Origin: Thermotogae bacterium
Lineage (GTDB): Bacteria > Thermotogota > Thermotogae > Mesoaciditogales > Mesoaciditogaceae
Reading direction: 5' to 3'
DNA: 42,068 nucleotides
Assembly: GCA_026988035.1 (NCBI GenBank)
Contig: JALSLY010000066.1
Span: 1 to 42,068 of the forward strand
Shown here: piece after piece, positions 6,636 through 13,671 of the stretch
Layout: each line of letters opens with the position of its first letter
How positions within the stretch are numbered: the stretch's first letter is position 1
Position numbers and translations under genes: made by a program
Notes under the pieces: model-generated
What the model saw: the letters and a program-made list of their open reading frames with translations, nothing else
Told to the model about the DNA's origin: nothing
The model's database searches: none

Positions 6636-7798
6636 ACATCTATCCTCCTGAACCCTTTCTTCAAATCTTCAATCAAATCATCGGCATTTTCTATCCCTAC
6701 AGAAATTCTTATAAGATTGTCAGTAACTCCTATTTTTTCTCTTTCTTCTTTTGGTACCGAAGCATGAGTCATAGAAGCGGGATGCTCAATAAGAGATTCA
6801 ACTCCACCCAAGCTTTCAGCTAATGAAAAAATCTCAAGATTCTCCAAAAAGGTTTTCGCTTCCTGAAAGCTGCCTTTAATTTCAAAAGAGAGCATTCCAC
6901 CAAATCCTGACATTTGTCTTTTTGCCAACTCGTACTGAGGATGACTTTTTAACCCGGGATAGAAAACTTTCTTTACCTTAGGGGAAGTTTCTAAATATTC
7001 TGCGATTTTCATAGCGTTCTTTTCATGCTCTTTCATCCTCAACGCCAAAGTTTTGATTCCTCTCAGTACCAGAAAACTGCTGAAGGGAGAAAGAATGGCC
7101 CCAGTGGTATTCTGATTGAATTTCAGTTTGTTGTAGATTTCTTCATCTGAGAGCATTATAGCTCCGCCTATTGAGTCACTGTGTCCATTTAAATATTTTG
7201 TGGTGCTGTGAACCACTATATCTGCGCCTAAGGACAATGGCTGTTGAAAAAATGGGCTCATAAAGGTATTGTCAACAACCACTAAAACGCCTCGCTCTTT
7301 TGCAATTTTAGAGATCGCCTTAATATCACAGAGTTTCATCAATGGGTTTGTTGGGCTTTCCAACCAAATTAACTTCGTGTTTGGTTTTATAGCGTTCTTT
7401 ACATTTTCTACATTTACCGCGTCAACATAGCTAAATTCAATTTGAAAATTCTGCTCGAAAACCTTACTAAATAGCCTTCTCGTACCACCATATAGATTGT
7501 CAAAAGCAACAACGTGATCTCCGGATCCAAGCAAAGTTAATCCTATAATTGTTTCAGCAGCCATGCCAGAAGCAAAAGCAAGGGCAAATTTGGCATTTTC
7601 TAAAGAAGCTAATTTTTTCTCTAAAGCATCCCGGGTTGGATTTCCCGTTCTGGAGTATTCGTAGCCCCCTGTTGGTTTATCTATTTCTTTTCTCGCAAAT
7701 GTAGAGGAGAGATGAATGGGTATTACGACATCGCCAGCCCCTCCTTTTTCAAGGTTGGGGAACTCTCCTACGTGAATCGCTTTTGTTTCAAACTTCAT
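6632..7798 (-). CDS. Cystathionine gamma-lyase / gamma-synthase family PLP enzyme
   Basis: A Cys/Met-metabolism PLP enzyme of 388 residues, full length. The cofactor lysine is Lys201 in VVHSTTKYLNGHSD; SSTFARK, YSRTGNPTR and ESPTNPLMKL are other family motifs. The C-terminal SLGGVESLIEHPASMTHAS is typical of MccB/gamma-lyase-like members. With the upstream cystathionine beta-synthase-like enzyme it most likely cleaves cystathionine to cysteine, 2-oxobutyrate and ammonia (reverse transsulfuration). Gamma-synthase activity cannot be excluded because the families are hard to separate by sequence. It overlaps the upstream gene by 11 bp and the methyltransferase by 4 bp. Confidence 0.92.
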   Translation of the reverse strand: MKFETKAIHVGEFPNLEKGGAGDVVIPIHLSSTFARKEIDKPTGGYEYSRTGNPTRDALEKKLASLENAKFALAFASGMAAETIIGLTLLGSGDHVVAFDNLYGGTRRLFSKVFEQNFQIEFSYVDAVNVENVKNAIKPNTKLIWLESPTNPLMKLCDIKAISKIAKERGVLVVVDNTFMSPFFQQPLSLGADIVVHSTTKYLNGHSDSIGGAIMLSDEEIYNKLKFNQNTTGAILSPFSSFLVLRGIKTLALRMKEHEKNAMKIAEYLETSPKVKKVFYPGLKSHPQYELAKRQMSGFGGMLSFEIKGSFQEAKTFLENLEIFSLAESLGGVESLIEHPASMTHASVPKEEREKIGVTDNLIRISVGIENADDLIEDLKKGFRRIDV

Positions 7799-8795
7799 AC
7801 TCTTCTTCCTCCTCTAAAAATTTGTGGGTACTCATCCACTCGTCGTTGTAGCACTTACTCAGATACCTATTTCCAGAATCAGGGAATATAACCACTATAT
7901 TCTTATTGTCCTCTATTTTCTCAGCAACCTTAAGAGCAGCCCATGCTGCGCTTCCACTTGAACCTCCGGCAAAAATGCCTTCTTCTCTTGCCAGTCTTCT
8001 TGTAGTTAAAAAGGAGTCTTTGTCTGTAACTTGAATAATATCGTCTATCACATTAAAATCTATCGCCTCGACAACGTAATCCTCCCCAATGCCTTCTACC
8101 TTGTAAACATGAGGAGTGACTAATTTTCCACTTTTAAAGTAATCATAGAAGACAGAACCTACCGGATCAACCGCGATCACTTTCATTTCAGGTTTTTTCT
8201 CTTTGAGGTATCTACCTGCACCACTCAACGTGCCTCCCGTTCCAATGCCAGCCACGAGAATATCTATTTCTCCTTTCGTCTGTCGCCAAATTTCTGGTCC
8301 TGTTGTGTGATAGTGAGCTTCAATATTTTTAGGATTATCATATTGATTCACATAAAATGAATTTGGAGTTTCCTTTGCTATTCTTTTAGCAACGCTGTAA
8401 TAGCTTTCTGGAGAATCTGCTGGTACATCTGTGGGAGTTATAATAACTTCAACACCGAAAGCTTTCATCAGATTCTTTTTCTCGTCACTCATCTTGTCTG
8501 GCATTGTAATAATGCACTTGTACCCTTTAACTGCTGCAATCATCGCAAGTGCAGTACCAGTATTTCCGGAGGAACCCTCCACAATAGTTCCTCCTGGTTT
8601 TAGGAGTCCCTTTCTTTCCGCATCTTCAATTATATACAGAGCCATGCGGTCTTTGATACTTCCACTCGGGTTAAAAAATTCCAATTTTGCCCAAACAGTG
8701 GGCTTAACATGTTTGGTGATCTTATTCAACTTTACCAAAGGGGTATTACCAATTGCCTCGAGTATGCCGTTGTAGTTTCTTGCGTTTTCATTCAT
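7788..8795 (-). CDS. Cystathionine beta-synthase-like / cysteine synthase family PLP enzyme
   Basis: A fold-type II PLP enzyme of 335 residues. The PLP lysine is Lys48 in NPSGSIKDR, the phosphate-stabilising loop is EGSSGNTG (73-80), and IGTGGTLSG is the second glycine loop. The C-terminal part (EGIGEDYV, AREEGIFAGGSSGS, FPDSGNRYLSK, NDEWM) resembles the catalytic core of cystathionine beta-synthase or MccA more than CysK, but the regulatory CBS domains are absent. It would condense serine or O-acetylserine with homocysteine. It is the first gene of the operon; AAGGAGA lies ahead of the ATG, and a palindrome at 8819-8833 may be the operator. Cysteine synthase activity is the main alternative. 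Confidence 0.9.
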   Translation of the reverse strand: MNENARNYNGILEAIGNTPLVKLNKITKHVKPTVWAKLEFFNPSGSIKDRMALYIIEDAERKGLLKPGGTIVEGSSGNTGTALAMIAAVKGYKCIITMPDKMSDEKKNLMKAFGVEVIITPTDVPADSPESYYSVAKRIAKETPNSFYVNQYDNPKNIEAHYHTTGPEIWRQTKGEIDILVAGIGTGGTLSGAGRYLKEKKPEMKVIAVDPVGSVFYDYFKSGKLVTPHVYKVEGIGEDYVVEAIDFNVIDDIIQVTDKDSFLTTRRLAREEGIFAGGSSGSAAWAALKVAEKIEDNKNIVVIFPDSGNRYLSKCYNDEWMSTHKFLEEEEEYEV

Positions 8796-8815
8796 GCTTT
8801 TCTCTCCTTAAATTG

Positions 8816-8846
8816 ATAGTAGAATTGTTCTACATTTAGTGTTCAA
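8816..8846 (-). promoter_or_regulatory. Candidate promoter with palindromic operator of the transsulfuration operon
   Basis: On the minus strand a TTGAAC (8846-8841) is followed 19 bases later by TACTAT (8821-8816), about 21 bases before the ATG. Between and overlapping them lies GTAGAA-TTG-TTCTAC (8819-8833), a perfect 6-bp inverted repeat with a 3-base centre. A repressor bound there would block the promoter. The spacing is long, so promoter strength is uncertain; the palindrome is certain. Confidence 0.45.
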
Positions 8847-8964
8847 GCTGTATGAATAAAGTGCACTTTTTTAGTCTTGATTTATTTTACACTTTTTTTC
8901 TTATGATTTCAACCCATCGAATCGCATCTTGTTATCGTCAGCACTTCTCGTTCATTCTAAGCAC

Positions 8965-9118
8965 CATTGCGGGCTTGACCCGGAATCTGAGGATGAGATC
9001 CCGGAGCAAGTCCGGGATGACATGTCGGTTTAAGACTCTACCAGATGAACCAAGTTCAGGATGACCTATGGTCAGTCCGGAACGACCTACGGTCGGTTCA
9101 GGATAACCTGTGTTCAGC
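8965..9118 (+). repeat. Dispersed palindromic repeat, copy B
   Basis: This copy contains the same core as copy A: CCGGAATCTGAGGATGAG, the ATCCCGG...CCGGGAT palindrome, then ACATGTCGGTTTAAGACTC and several TTCAGGATGACC-like units. The first part (GCGGGCTTGACCCG) matches copy D rather than copy A. The right half with the ATCGCTT hairpin and TTGACR end is missing. It occupies part of the 8796-9392 spacer. The rest of that spacer (9119-9310) is AT-rich with no recognisable gene. Confidence 0.85.
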
Positions 9119-9310
9119 TCAAGAGGGCATATGGCTATTCAGGATAACTCCCTCGATAAGTTTAGACAAGGTGCTAAGCAGACTTCAAAAATACGTGAAC
9201 ACTCGTAAGTGGTATTAAAGTGCCAAAAAATCTTGCTTCTTAAAAAGCGTTTTACCTCGCATTGTCTTATTGAAGATCAAAAAGTTAGAAAAATCAGGAA
9301 AATCGATTTG

Positions 9311-9339
9311 TTGAATCCGGATCTACGTTGTGATATAAT
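9311..9339 (+). promoter_or_regulatory. Sigma-A promoter of the TPR-pilD operon
   Basis: TTGAAT (9311-9316), a 17-base spacer and TATAAT (9334-9339), preceded by an extended -10 TG at 9331-9332, form the clearest promoter on this side of the window. Transcription would begin near 9346, about 47 bases before the TPR start codon. Confidence 0.75.
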
Positions 9340-9392
9340 TGGTAATAGTTGATTAAATCTGTTGAAACATTTCAAGGAGGCGAATGCTTTAG

Positions 9393-10466
9393 ATGGAGAA
9401 ACCCATCGTTCTGACACTGAAAGATAAGAGTTATCGAATAGATGAGTACGATCCTATTTTCTTTTTAGTTCGGGACCTTCTTTATGATGGAGCATGGGAG
9501 GTTTTTGCAGCAGACATGCATACACATCCCGATTATCTTGAAAGAATCCATAAATTGAAAGATTTGGAAAGCGAGGTTGGTCAGATCTCAGGTTCTCTTC
9601 TCTTGCCCATCTCAGTTGAAGAAATATTGGAGTACTTTGAAGAGTTAAACTTAAAGCCGTCCGAGCTCTGGCATGGAGTACCGGACGGTTTTTATGAATT
9701 AGCTCAAGATAAAGCAGAAAATGAAAGCTTAGACGAAGCTATAAAATTGGTAGATGTTGTTATTGAAACGTGGCCTGAGTACGCAAAAGCTTACGAACTT
9801 AAAGGTTCATTTTTGACTGAAATGGGTAAATTGGAGGAAGGAATTGAATTTCTGAAACGTGCTATAAAGATGAATCCAACTCTTGTCGAGGCTTATGCCG
9901 AGCTTGGTCAAGCTTTCTACAACCTTGAGGATTATGAAGAAGCCATAAAGTATTGGGAAAAGGAGCTTGAATACACGCCACATGATAAATTCGCTTATTT
10001 CATGATAGCTGACGCTTACAGAAAGATGGGCAAAGTGGGAAGTGCTTTAGAAACACTCAAAAGATTCGCCGCCGAGGATAAGAAGAATATTCTTGTGCGT
10101 TACGAACTTATGCAACTTTACGAACAGCTTGGTGATTATGACAGTGCGAAAGAGTACGAAAATCAGATATTAGACATGACTCCTTATTATCCGGGTGATA
10201 TAGAACCATGGGCTAAGGTATTTTTCAAAAACGGGAGATACGAAGATGTGATGAATGTTGTAGAAGAGCATATTCAGAAATACCCAATAGATGGTCATTT
10301 CAGGTTATTACTTGTTGTTCCTTATGCAAAACTTGGGAATTATGATAAGGCAAGAAAGATTCTCGAAGAATTCAAGAATCAAAAAGATTGGTATTTTTAT
10401 GGCAAAAAAGAGCTCTTTGAGAGCAATCTAAGTAAGAGAGAATTAGCTTTGTGTGGGATAGAATAA
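9393..10466 (+). CDS. TPR-repeat protein
   Basis: A 357-residue soluble protein. Residues 1-105 form an N-terminal region that I do not recognise. From about 110 on there are tandem tetratricopeptide repeats, for example YAKAYELKGSFLTEMGKLEE and VEAYAELGQAFYNLEDYEEA, with the usual W/L/G/Y/A pattern; at least six units continue to the end. TPR arrays are protein-binding scaffolds. It shares its promoter with, and overlaps by 16 bp, a prepilin peptidase gene, so a link to type IV pilus or secretion assembly is possible but unproven. AAGGAGG (9374-9380) precedes a two-codon ATG-CTT-TAG mini-frame directly abutting the ATG at 9393. Codons 87-101 contain a terminator-like hairpin. A relic copy lies at 285-392. 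Confidence 0.88.
   Translation: MEKPIVLTLKDKSYRIDEYDPIFFLVRDLLYDGAWEVFAADMHTHPDYLERIHKLKDLESEVGQISGSLLLPISVEEILEYFEELNLKPSELWHGVPDGFYELAQDKAENESLDEAIKLVDVVIETWPEYAKAYELKGSFLTEMGKLEEGIEFLKRAIKMNPTLVEAYAELGQAFYNLEDYEEAIKYWEKELEYTPHDKFAYFMIADAYRKMGKVGSALETLKRFAAEDKKNILVRYELMQLYEQLGDYDSAKEYENQILDMTPYYPGDIEPWAKVFFKNGRYEDVMNVVEEHIQKYPIDGHFRLLLVVPYAKLGNYDKARKILEEFKNQKDWYFYGKKELFESNLSKRELALCGIE
9653..9693 (+). terminator. Terminator-like hairpin inside the TPR gene
   Basis: Arms 9653-9663 and 9682-9692 form 11 pairs (one G-T) around an 18-base loop, followed by TTTTT. It lies in codons 87-101 of an otherwise open gene. The stem is preserved by paired changes in the relic at 302-341. If it functions, it would attenuate transcription about 300 bases into the operon unless ribosomes are close behind RNA polymerase. 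Confidence 0.45.
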
Positions 10467-11182
10467 TATTTGTACCCATTGCTACAATTATCGGCTTGAT
10501 AATGGGCAGTTTTTATAATGTACTGATATATAGGCTTCCACGTGGAATTTCTCTCGTTAATCCAAAAAGGTCTTTTTGCCCCGTATGTAAACATACCTTA
10601 ACGTGGAGAGATAATATTCCGCTTTTGAGTTACGCTTTACTTAAAGGTCAATGTCGCTACTGTGGCGCACGTATTTCTGTGCGTTATCCAATTGTAGAAG
10701 CATCTACTGCTTTTTTGTTTTTGATAGCTGTTTATCTTTCGAATAATGTGATTGACCTTGTAGCACTTTGGATGTTATTCTCTGCCGGGTTAGTAGCAAG
10801 TGCGATTGATTTTGAGTACATGCTCATTCCAGATTCAATGGTAGTTATCACGGCTGGTGCTGGCATACTTTGGTCATGGAGCCACAATCATCTTTTTTGG
10901 TCGGTCTTAACTGCCGCATTTGCTTTTGGAATATTTTTTTTGATCCGTCTTTTGTCGAAAAATGGCATGGGTTTTGGAGATGTGGAATATTTCGGCGCAC
11001 TTGCGCTCTTCCTAACGCCGTTCTCCGCGGTAATTGCCGTACTTCTGGCTTCTGTCAGTGCACTTGTGTTCGTTGTTCCCATGTTTTTTACACATAAAGT
11101 AAGTAGAAAAACTCGTGTACCATTTGGACCTTTTTTGGCAATAGGGACATCGATATCGATCTTTTTAAACTTTCATGTATGA
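10451..11182 (+). CDS. pilD: Type IV prepilin peptidase / N-methyltransferase
   Basis: A 243-residue inner-membrane aspartyl protease of the A24A family. It cuts the short leader from prepilins and methylates the new N-terminal residue. The N-terminal cytoplasmic domain has the paired zinc cysteines CPVC (43-46) and CRYC (68-71). The catalytic aspartates are Asp120 in SAIDFEYMLIPD and Asp177 in GMGFGDVEY. About seven membrane helices are predicted. The GTG start at 10451 lies inside the end of the TPR gene and is needed to include the first helix and MGSFYNVLIYRLPRG motif. No pilin genes are in the window, so its substrates are encoded elsewhere. Confidence 0.95.
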   Translation: MWDRIIFVPIATIIGLIMGSFYNVLIYRLPRGISLVNPKRSFCPVCKHTLTWRDNIPLLSYALLKGQCRYCGARISVRYPIVEASTAFLFLIAVYLSNNVIDLVALWMLFSAGLVASAIDFEYMLIPDSMVVITAGAGILWSWSHNHLFWSVLTAAFAFGIFFLIRLLSKNGMGFGDVEYFGALALFLTPFSAVIAVLLASVSALVFVVPMFFTHKVSRKTRVPFGPFLAIGTSISIFLNFHV

Positions 11183-11197
11183 CCAGGGGGTGTGCGT

Positions 11198-11689
11198 ATG
11201 GACGTTAAATTTGAAGTGGTAAAAATGGAGTATCCAGAAGATACAAATATCGTGATTGGGCAAACACATTTTATAAAAACTATAGAAGATTTATATGAGG
11301 TAATGGCAACAGCATCACCGAATTCGAAATTCGGGATAGCTTTCAACGAGGCGTCTGATCCTTATCTCATTCGTCATGATGGAAACGACGATGAACTTGA
11401 AAAATGCGCAATAGATAACGCACAGCGCATAGGGGCTGGACATGTTTTTGTTTTGGTTATGCGTGGTATATATCCTATAAGCGTTCTGAATGCTATAAAA
11501 TCAACACAAGAAGTGTGTACAGTTTATGCAGCAACGGCAAATCCCATAGAGGTCGTAGTGATTATCACAGAACAAGGACGAGGTGTAGTTAGCGTTGTAG
11601 ATGGTTTTCCACCTAAAGGTATTGAGAGAGACGAAGATATTTCCAAGAGAAAATCATTACTCAGGCAAGCTATAAAGTACAAACGATGA
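11198..11689 (+). CDS. Adenosine-specific kinase family protein (PF04008-type)
   Basis: A 163-residue protein of the compact archaeal/thermophile family annotated as adenosine-specific kinase. It is recognised from the overall pattern: IVIGQTHFIKTIEDLYE near the start, KFGIAFNEAS in the middle, then GHVFVLV, YPISVLNAIKS, VYAATANP and GRGVVSVVDG. The proposed role, binding or phosphorylating adenosine, comes from structural and biochemical annotation of relatives; no classical kinase motif is visible. I chose ATG 11198 because AGGGGGTG ends five bases before it; a GTG at 11192 would overlap that ribosome site. It ends in a strong terminator and is co-directional with pilD, 15 bp downstream. 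Confidence 0.82.
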   Translation: MDVKFEVVKMEYPEDTNIVIGQTHFIKTIEDLYEVMATASPNSKFGIAFNEASDPYLIRHDGNDDELEKCAIDNAQRIGAGHVFVLVMRGIYPISVLNAIKSTQEVCTVYAATANPIEVVVIITEQGRGVVSVVDGFPPKGIERDEDISKRKSLLRQAIKYKR

Positions 11690-11695
11690 ATGGAA

Positions 11696-11732
11696 AAAAT
11701 GAAAAGGCACAAGTTCCGTGCCTTTTCATTTT
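11696..11732. terminator. Bidirectional intrinsic terminator
   Basis: A perfect 15-bp stem (11696-11710 with 11718-11732) surrounds a 7-base loop. The core is GAAAAGGCAC/GTGCCTTTTC, flanked by A-rich and T-rich sequence. It sits between the convergent kinase-family gene (+) and hflC (-) and would end transcripts from both sides. Confidence 0.85.
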
Positions 11733-11746
11733 GATTGTACTTGAAT

Positions 11747-12616
11747 CTACTGAGAACCATTATCAAGTAATTTCAAATAATCTGAATTTGTCGAAAGAAC
11801 CACTGTAGTTCCGCTTGCAAATGAAATTTCGTACGATTGCAAAGTTCTCCAAAATTTGTAAAATTTTGGGTTTTGATTGTATGCATCTGCGTATATTTCA
11901 AGAGCTTGAGCATCTCCTTGACCTTTAAGCTCATCTGCTTGTTTTTGCGCGGTCGCGAGTATAATCTGCGCTTGTTTGTCGGCTTGAGCCTTTATCTCTG
12001 CTGCTTGTCGTTCACCTTGTGCCCTGTACATTGCGGCTATCTTTTGTCTGTCTGAGTTCATTCGTTGATACACAGCTTGAGCGTTGGCTTCTGGAAGATC
12101 AGCTCCTTTTATTCTTACATCCACTGTGTATATACCAAATTTCATCAGTGCTTTCCTTGTCAATTTTGTGACCTGTTGGAGATATGCTGTTCGTTTGCCT
12201 GATATGATATCACTGAGTGTGTGTTGTGCTAAGACATCTCTTAGGTAAGCATAAACTATATCATCCATTCTCATTTGGGCCCCAACAACAGTTTTAACGC
12301 TTTCCAAAAACAATTTTGGATTTTCTATTCTCCAAAGGGCATAGTTGTCAACACTTAACCTTTTCTGATCAGAGGTGATAATCTCTTCTGGCTGTATATC
12401 ATAGTTTATTATTCGCTTTTCAAGATACACCACATTATCCACAAATGGAATTTTCGTGTGAAGGCCGGGATCTTTTATAACTTTTAGTATTTTGCCGAAT
12501 CGTAACAACACTGCTTGCTTTGTCTGATCAACGGAAAAGAAAGACTGGCTCGACACTATTAGAAAGGCAACAACAATGACAGCTGTGGTTATCAATATTT
12601 TTGTTCTCTTTTTCAT
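11747..12616 (-). CDS. hflC: HflC, SPFH/band-7 membrane protease regulator
   Basis: A 289-residue membrane protein. One N-terminal helix (about 7-25) is followed by the SPFH/prohibitin domain, beginning VDQTKQAVLLRFGKI and including KRIINYDIQPEEIITSDQK, and a long charged helix (about 195-250, rich in AQGERQAAEIKAQADKQA) that forms the cage wall. HflC partners HflK and, in E. coli, encloses and modulates the FtsH protease. It overlaps hflK by 4 bp. The order hflK-hflC matches the usual arrangement. No ftsH is in the window. Confidence 0.95.
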   Translation of the reverse strand: MKKRTKILITTAVIVVAFLIVSSQSFFSVDQTKQAVLLRFGKILKVIKDPGLHTKIPFVDNVVYLEKRIINYDIQPEEIITSDQKRLSVDNYALWRIENPKLFLESVKTVVGAQMRMDDIVYAYLRDVLAQHTLSDIISGKRTAYLQQVTKLTRKALMKFGIYTVDVRIKGADLPEANAQAVYQRMNSDRQKIAAMYRAQGERQAAEIKAQADKQAQIILATAQKQADELKGQGDAQALEIYADAYNQNPKFYKFWRTLQSYEISFASGTTVVLSTNSDYLKLLDNGSQ

Positions 12617-13620
12617 TTTTTACCACCTTCAGTCCCGGACAGAGAGTTAAGATCAAGCAAATTCAGGATTCCAGGTGTATTTTGAGATATGATGATCTTT
12701 TTCATATTTGGTAAGATGGTTTCCATTGTTTCTACATAAAGTCTTTCGCGAGTTACTTCTTCTCCAAGATTGTACTTTTTAAGAACATCTAAGAATCTTG
12801 AAACTTCTCCTTGCGCTTTTAATATTCTTGATTGCTCGTAAGCTTGCGCATTGTTTAAAATTACTTGCGCTTGTCCCTCTGCTTGGGGAATGACAGAAGT
12901 TGCGTGTGACTCGGCAACATTTATTGCCCTTTGTTCATCTTCTTTTGCACTGTTAACATCATCAAAGGCAGCTATAACCTGAGATGGTGGGCTAACATTT
13001 TGCAATTTAACGTTTACAACATGGATTCCAGCGTTGTATGTGTCTAAAGTCTGTTGAACACCTAATTTTGTCTCTTGTGATATGTCAGCTCTGCCAGTTG
13101 TCAGAATTGATTGTATGTCTCGCTCAGCGACACTTTCTCTGAGAAAGGATTCCGTTGTCTCTTTGACAATTTGAGGGACGTTTATAATGTTGAAAGCGTA
13201 ACTAGCTGGATCAGAAACTATGTATTGTATAATGGCCTCAACCGATACAATGTTATCATCACCTGTTAACATCAAAGACTCTGATGGTACGTCACTGTAT
13301 TTTGGATTAGGCGGAGGAGATATTGTCCTGAATCCAATTTCTATACTCTTAACGGTTCTCACGTTCACCTTTACAACACTTTCAAATGGAGCGGGAAAGT
13401 GATAATGCAGACCAGGACCGACGGTTAAGATATATTTTCCAAAACTTTTTACAAGTCCTTCTTCTGAAGGTCCTACTTGATAAATTCCGGTCAACAAGTA
13501 CACGATCACTCCACTGATAGCGATGAGAACAAACAAATACGTCCAAAATTTCTTTCCTGGATAACGTTTTTTGTTTGATCGGCTTTCTTCCCCCATAAAG
13601 GGTGGTTGATAATTTGGCAA
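12613..13620 (-). CDS. hflK: HflK, SPFH/band-7 membrane protease regulator
   Basis: The 335-residue partner of HflC. A short polar N-terminus, one membrane helix (about 27-48), an SPFH domain starting YQVGPSEEGLVKSFGKY with the HYHFPAPFE turn, and a coiled-coil helix (NVAESHATSVIPQAEGQAQ) are visible. The N-terminal glycine-rich stretch of E. coli HflK is absent. I place the start at TTG 13620, because GGAGGT ends seven bases earlier. A longer open frame starts at TTG 13635 but would contain the ribosome site within the gene. It follows the DUF2207 gene on the same strand by about 50 bp. Confidence 0.94.
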   Translation of the reverse strand: MPNYQPPFMGEESRSNKKRYPGKKFWTYLFVLIAISGVIVYLLTGIYQVGPSEEGLVKSFGKYILTVGPGLHYHFPAPFESVVKVNVRTVKSIEIGFRTISPPPNPKYSDVPSESLMLTGDDNIVSVEAIIQYIVSDPASYAFNIINVPQIVKETTESFLRESVAERDIQSILTTGRADISQETKLGVQQTLDTYNAGIHVVNVKLQNVSPPSQVIAAFDDVNSAKEDEQRAINVAESHATSVIPQAEGQAQVILNNAQAYEQSRILKAQGEVSRFLDVLKKYNLGEEVTRERLYVETMETILPNMKKIIISQNTPGILNLLDLNSLSGTEGGKK

Positions 13621-13671
13621 TCTTATTACCTCCAATTCTATGCTCGTTTTTTTATTGTTTCTTAATTTGAA

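Noticed and set aside
8852-9064. 70-codon open frame (+)
   Set aside because: Lies largely in repeat copy B; no ribosome site and no family resemblance.
11837-12055. Open frames antisense to hflC, recN, folP, gatB and other genes
   Set aside because: They are shadows of strong protein families on the other strand and lack ribosome sites.
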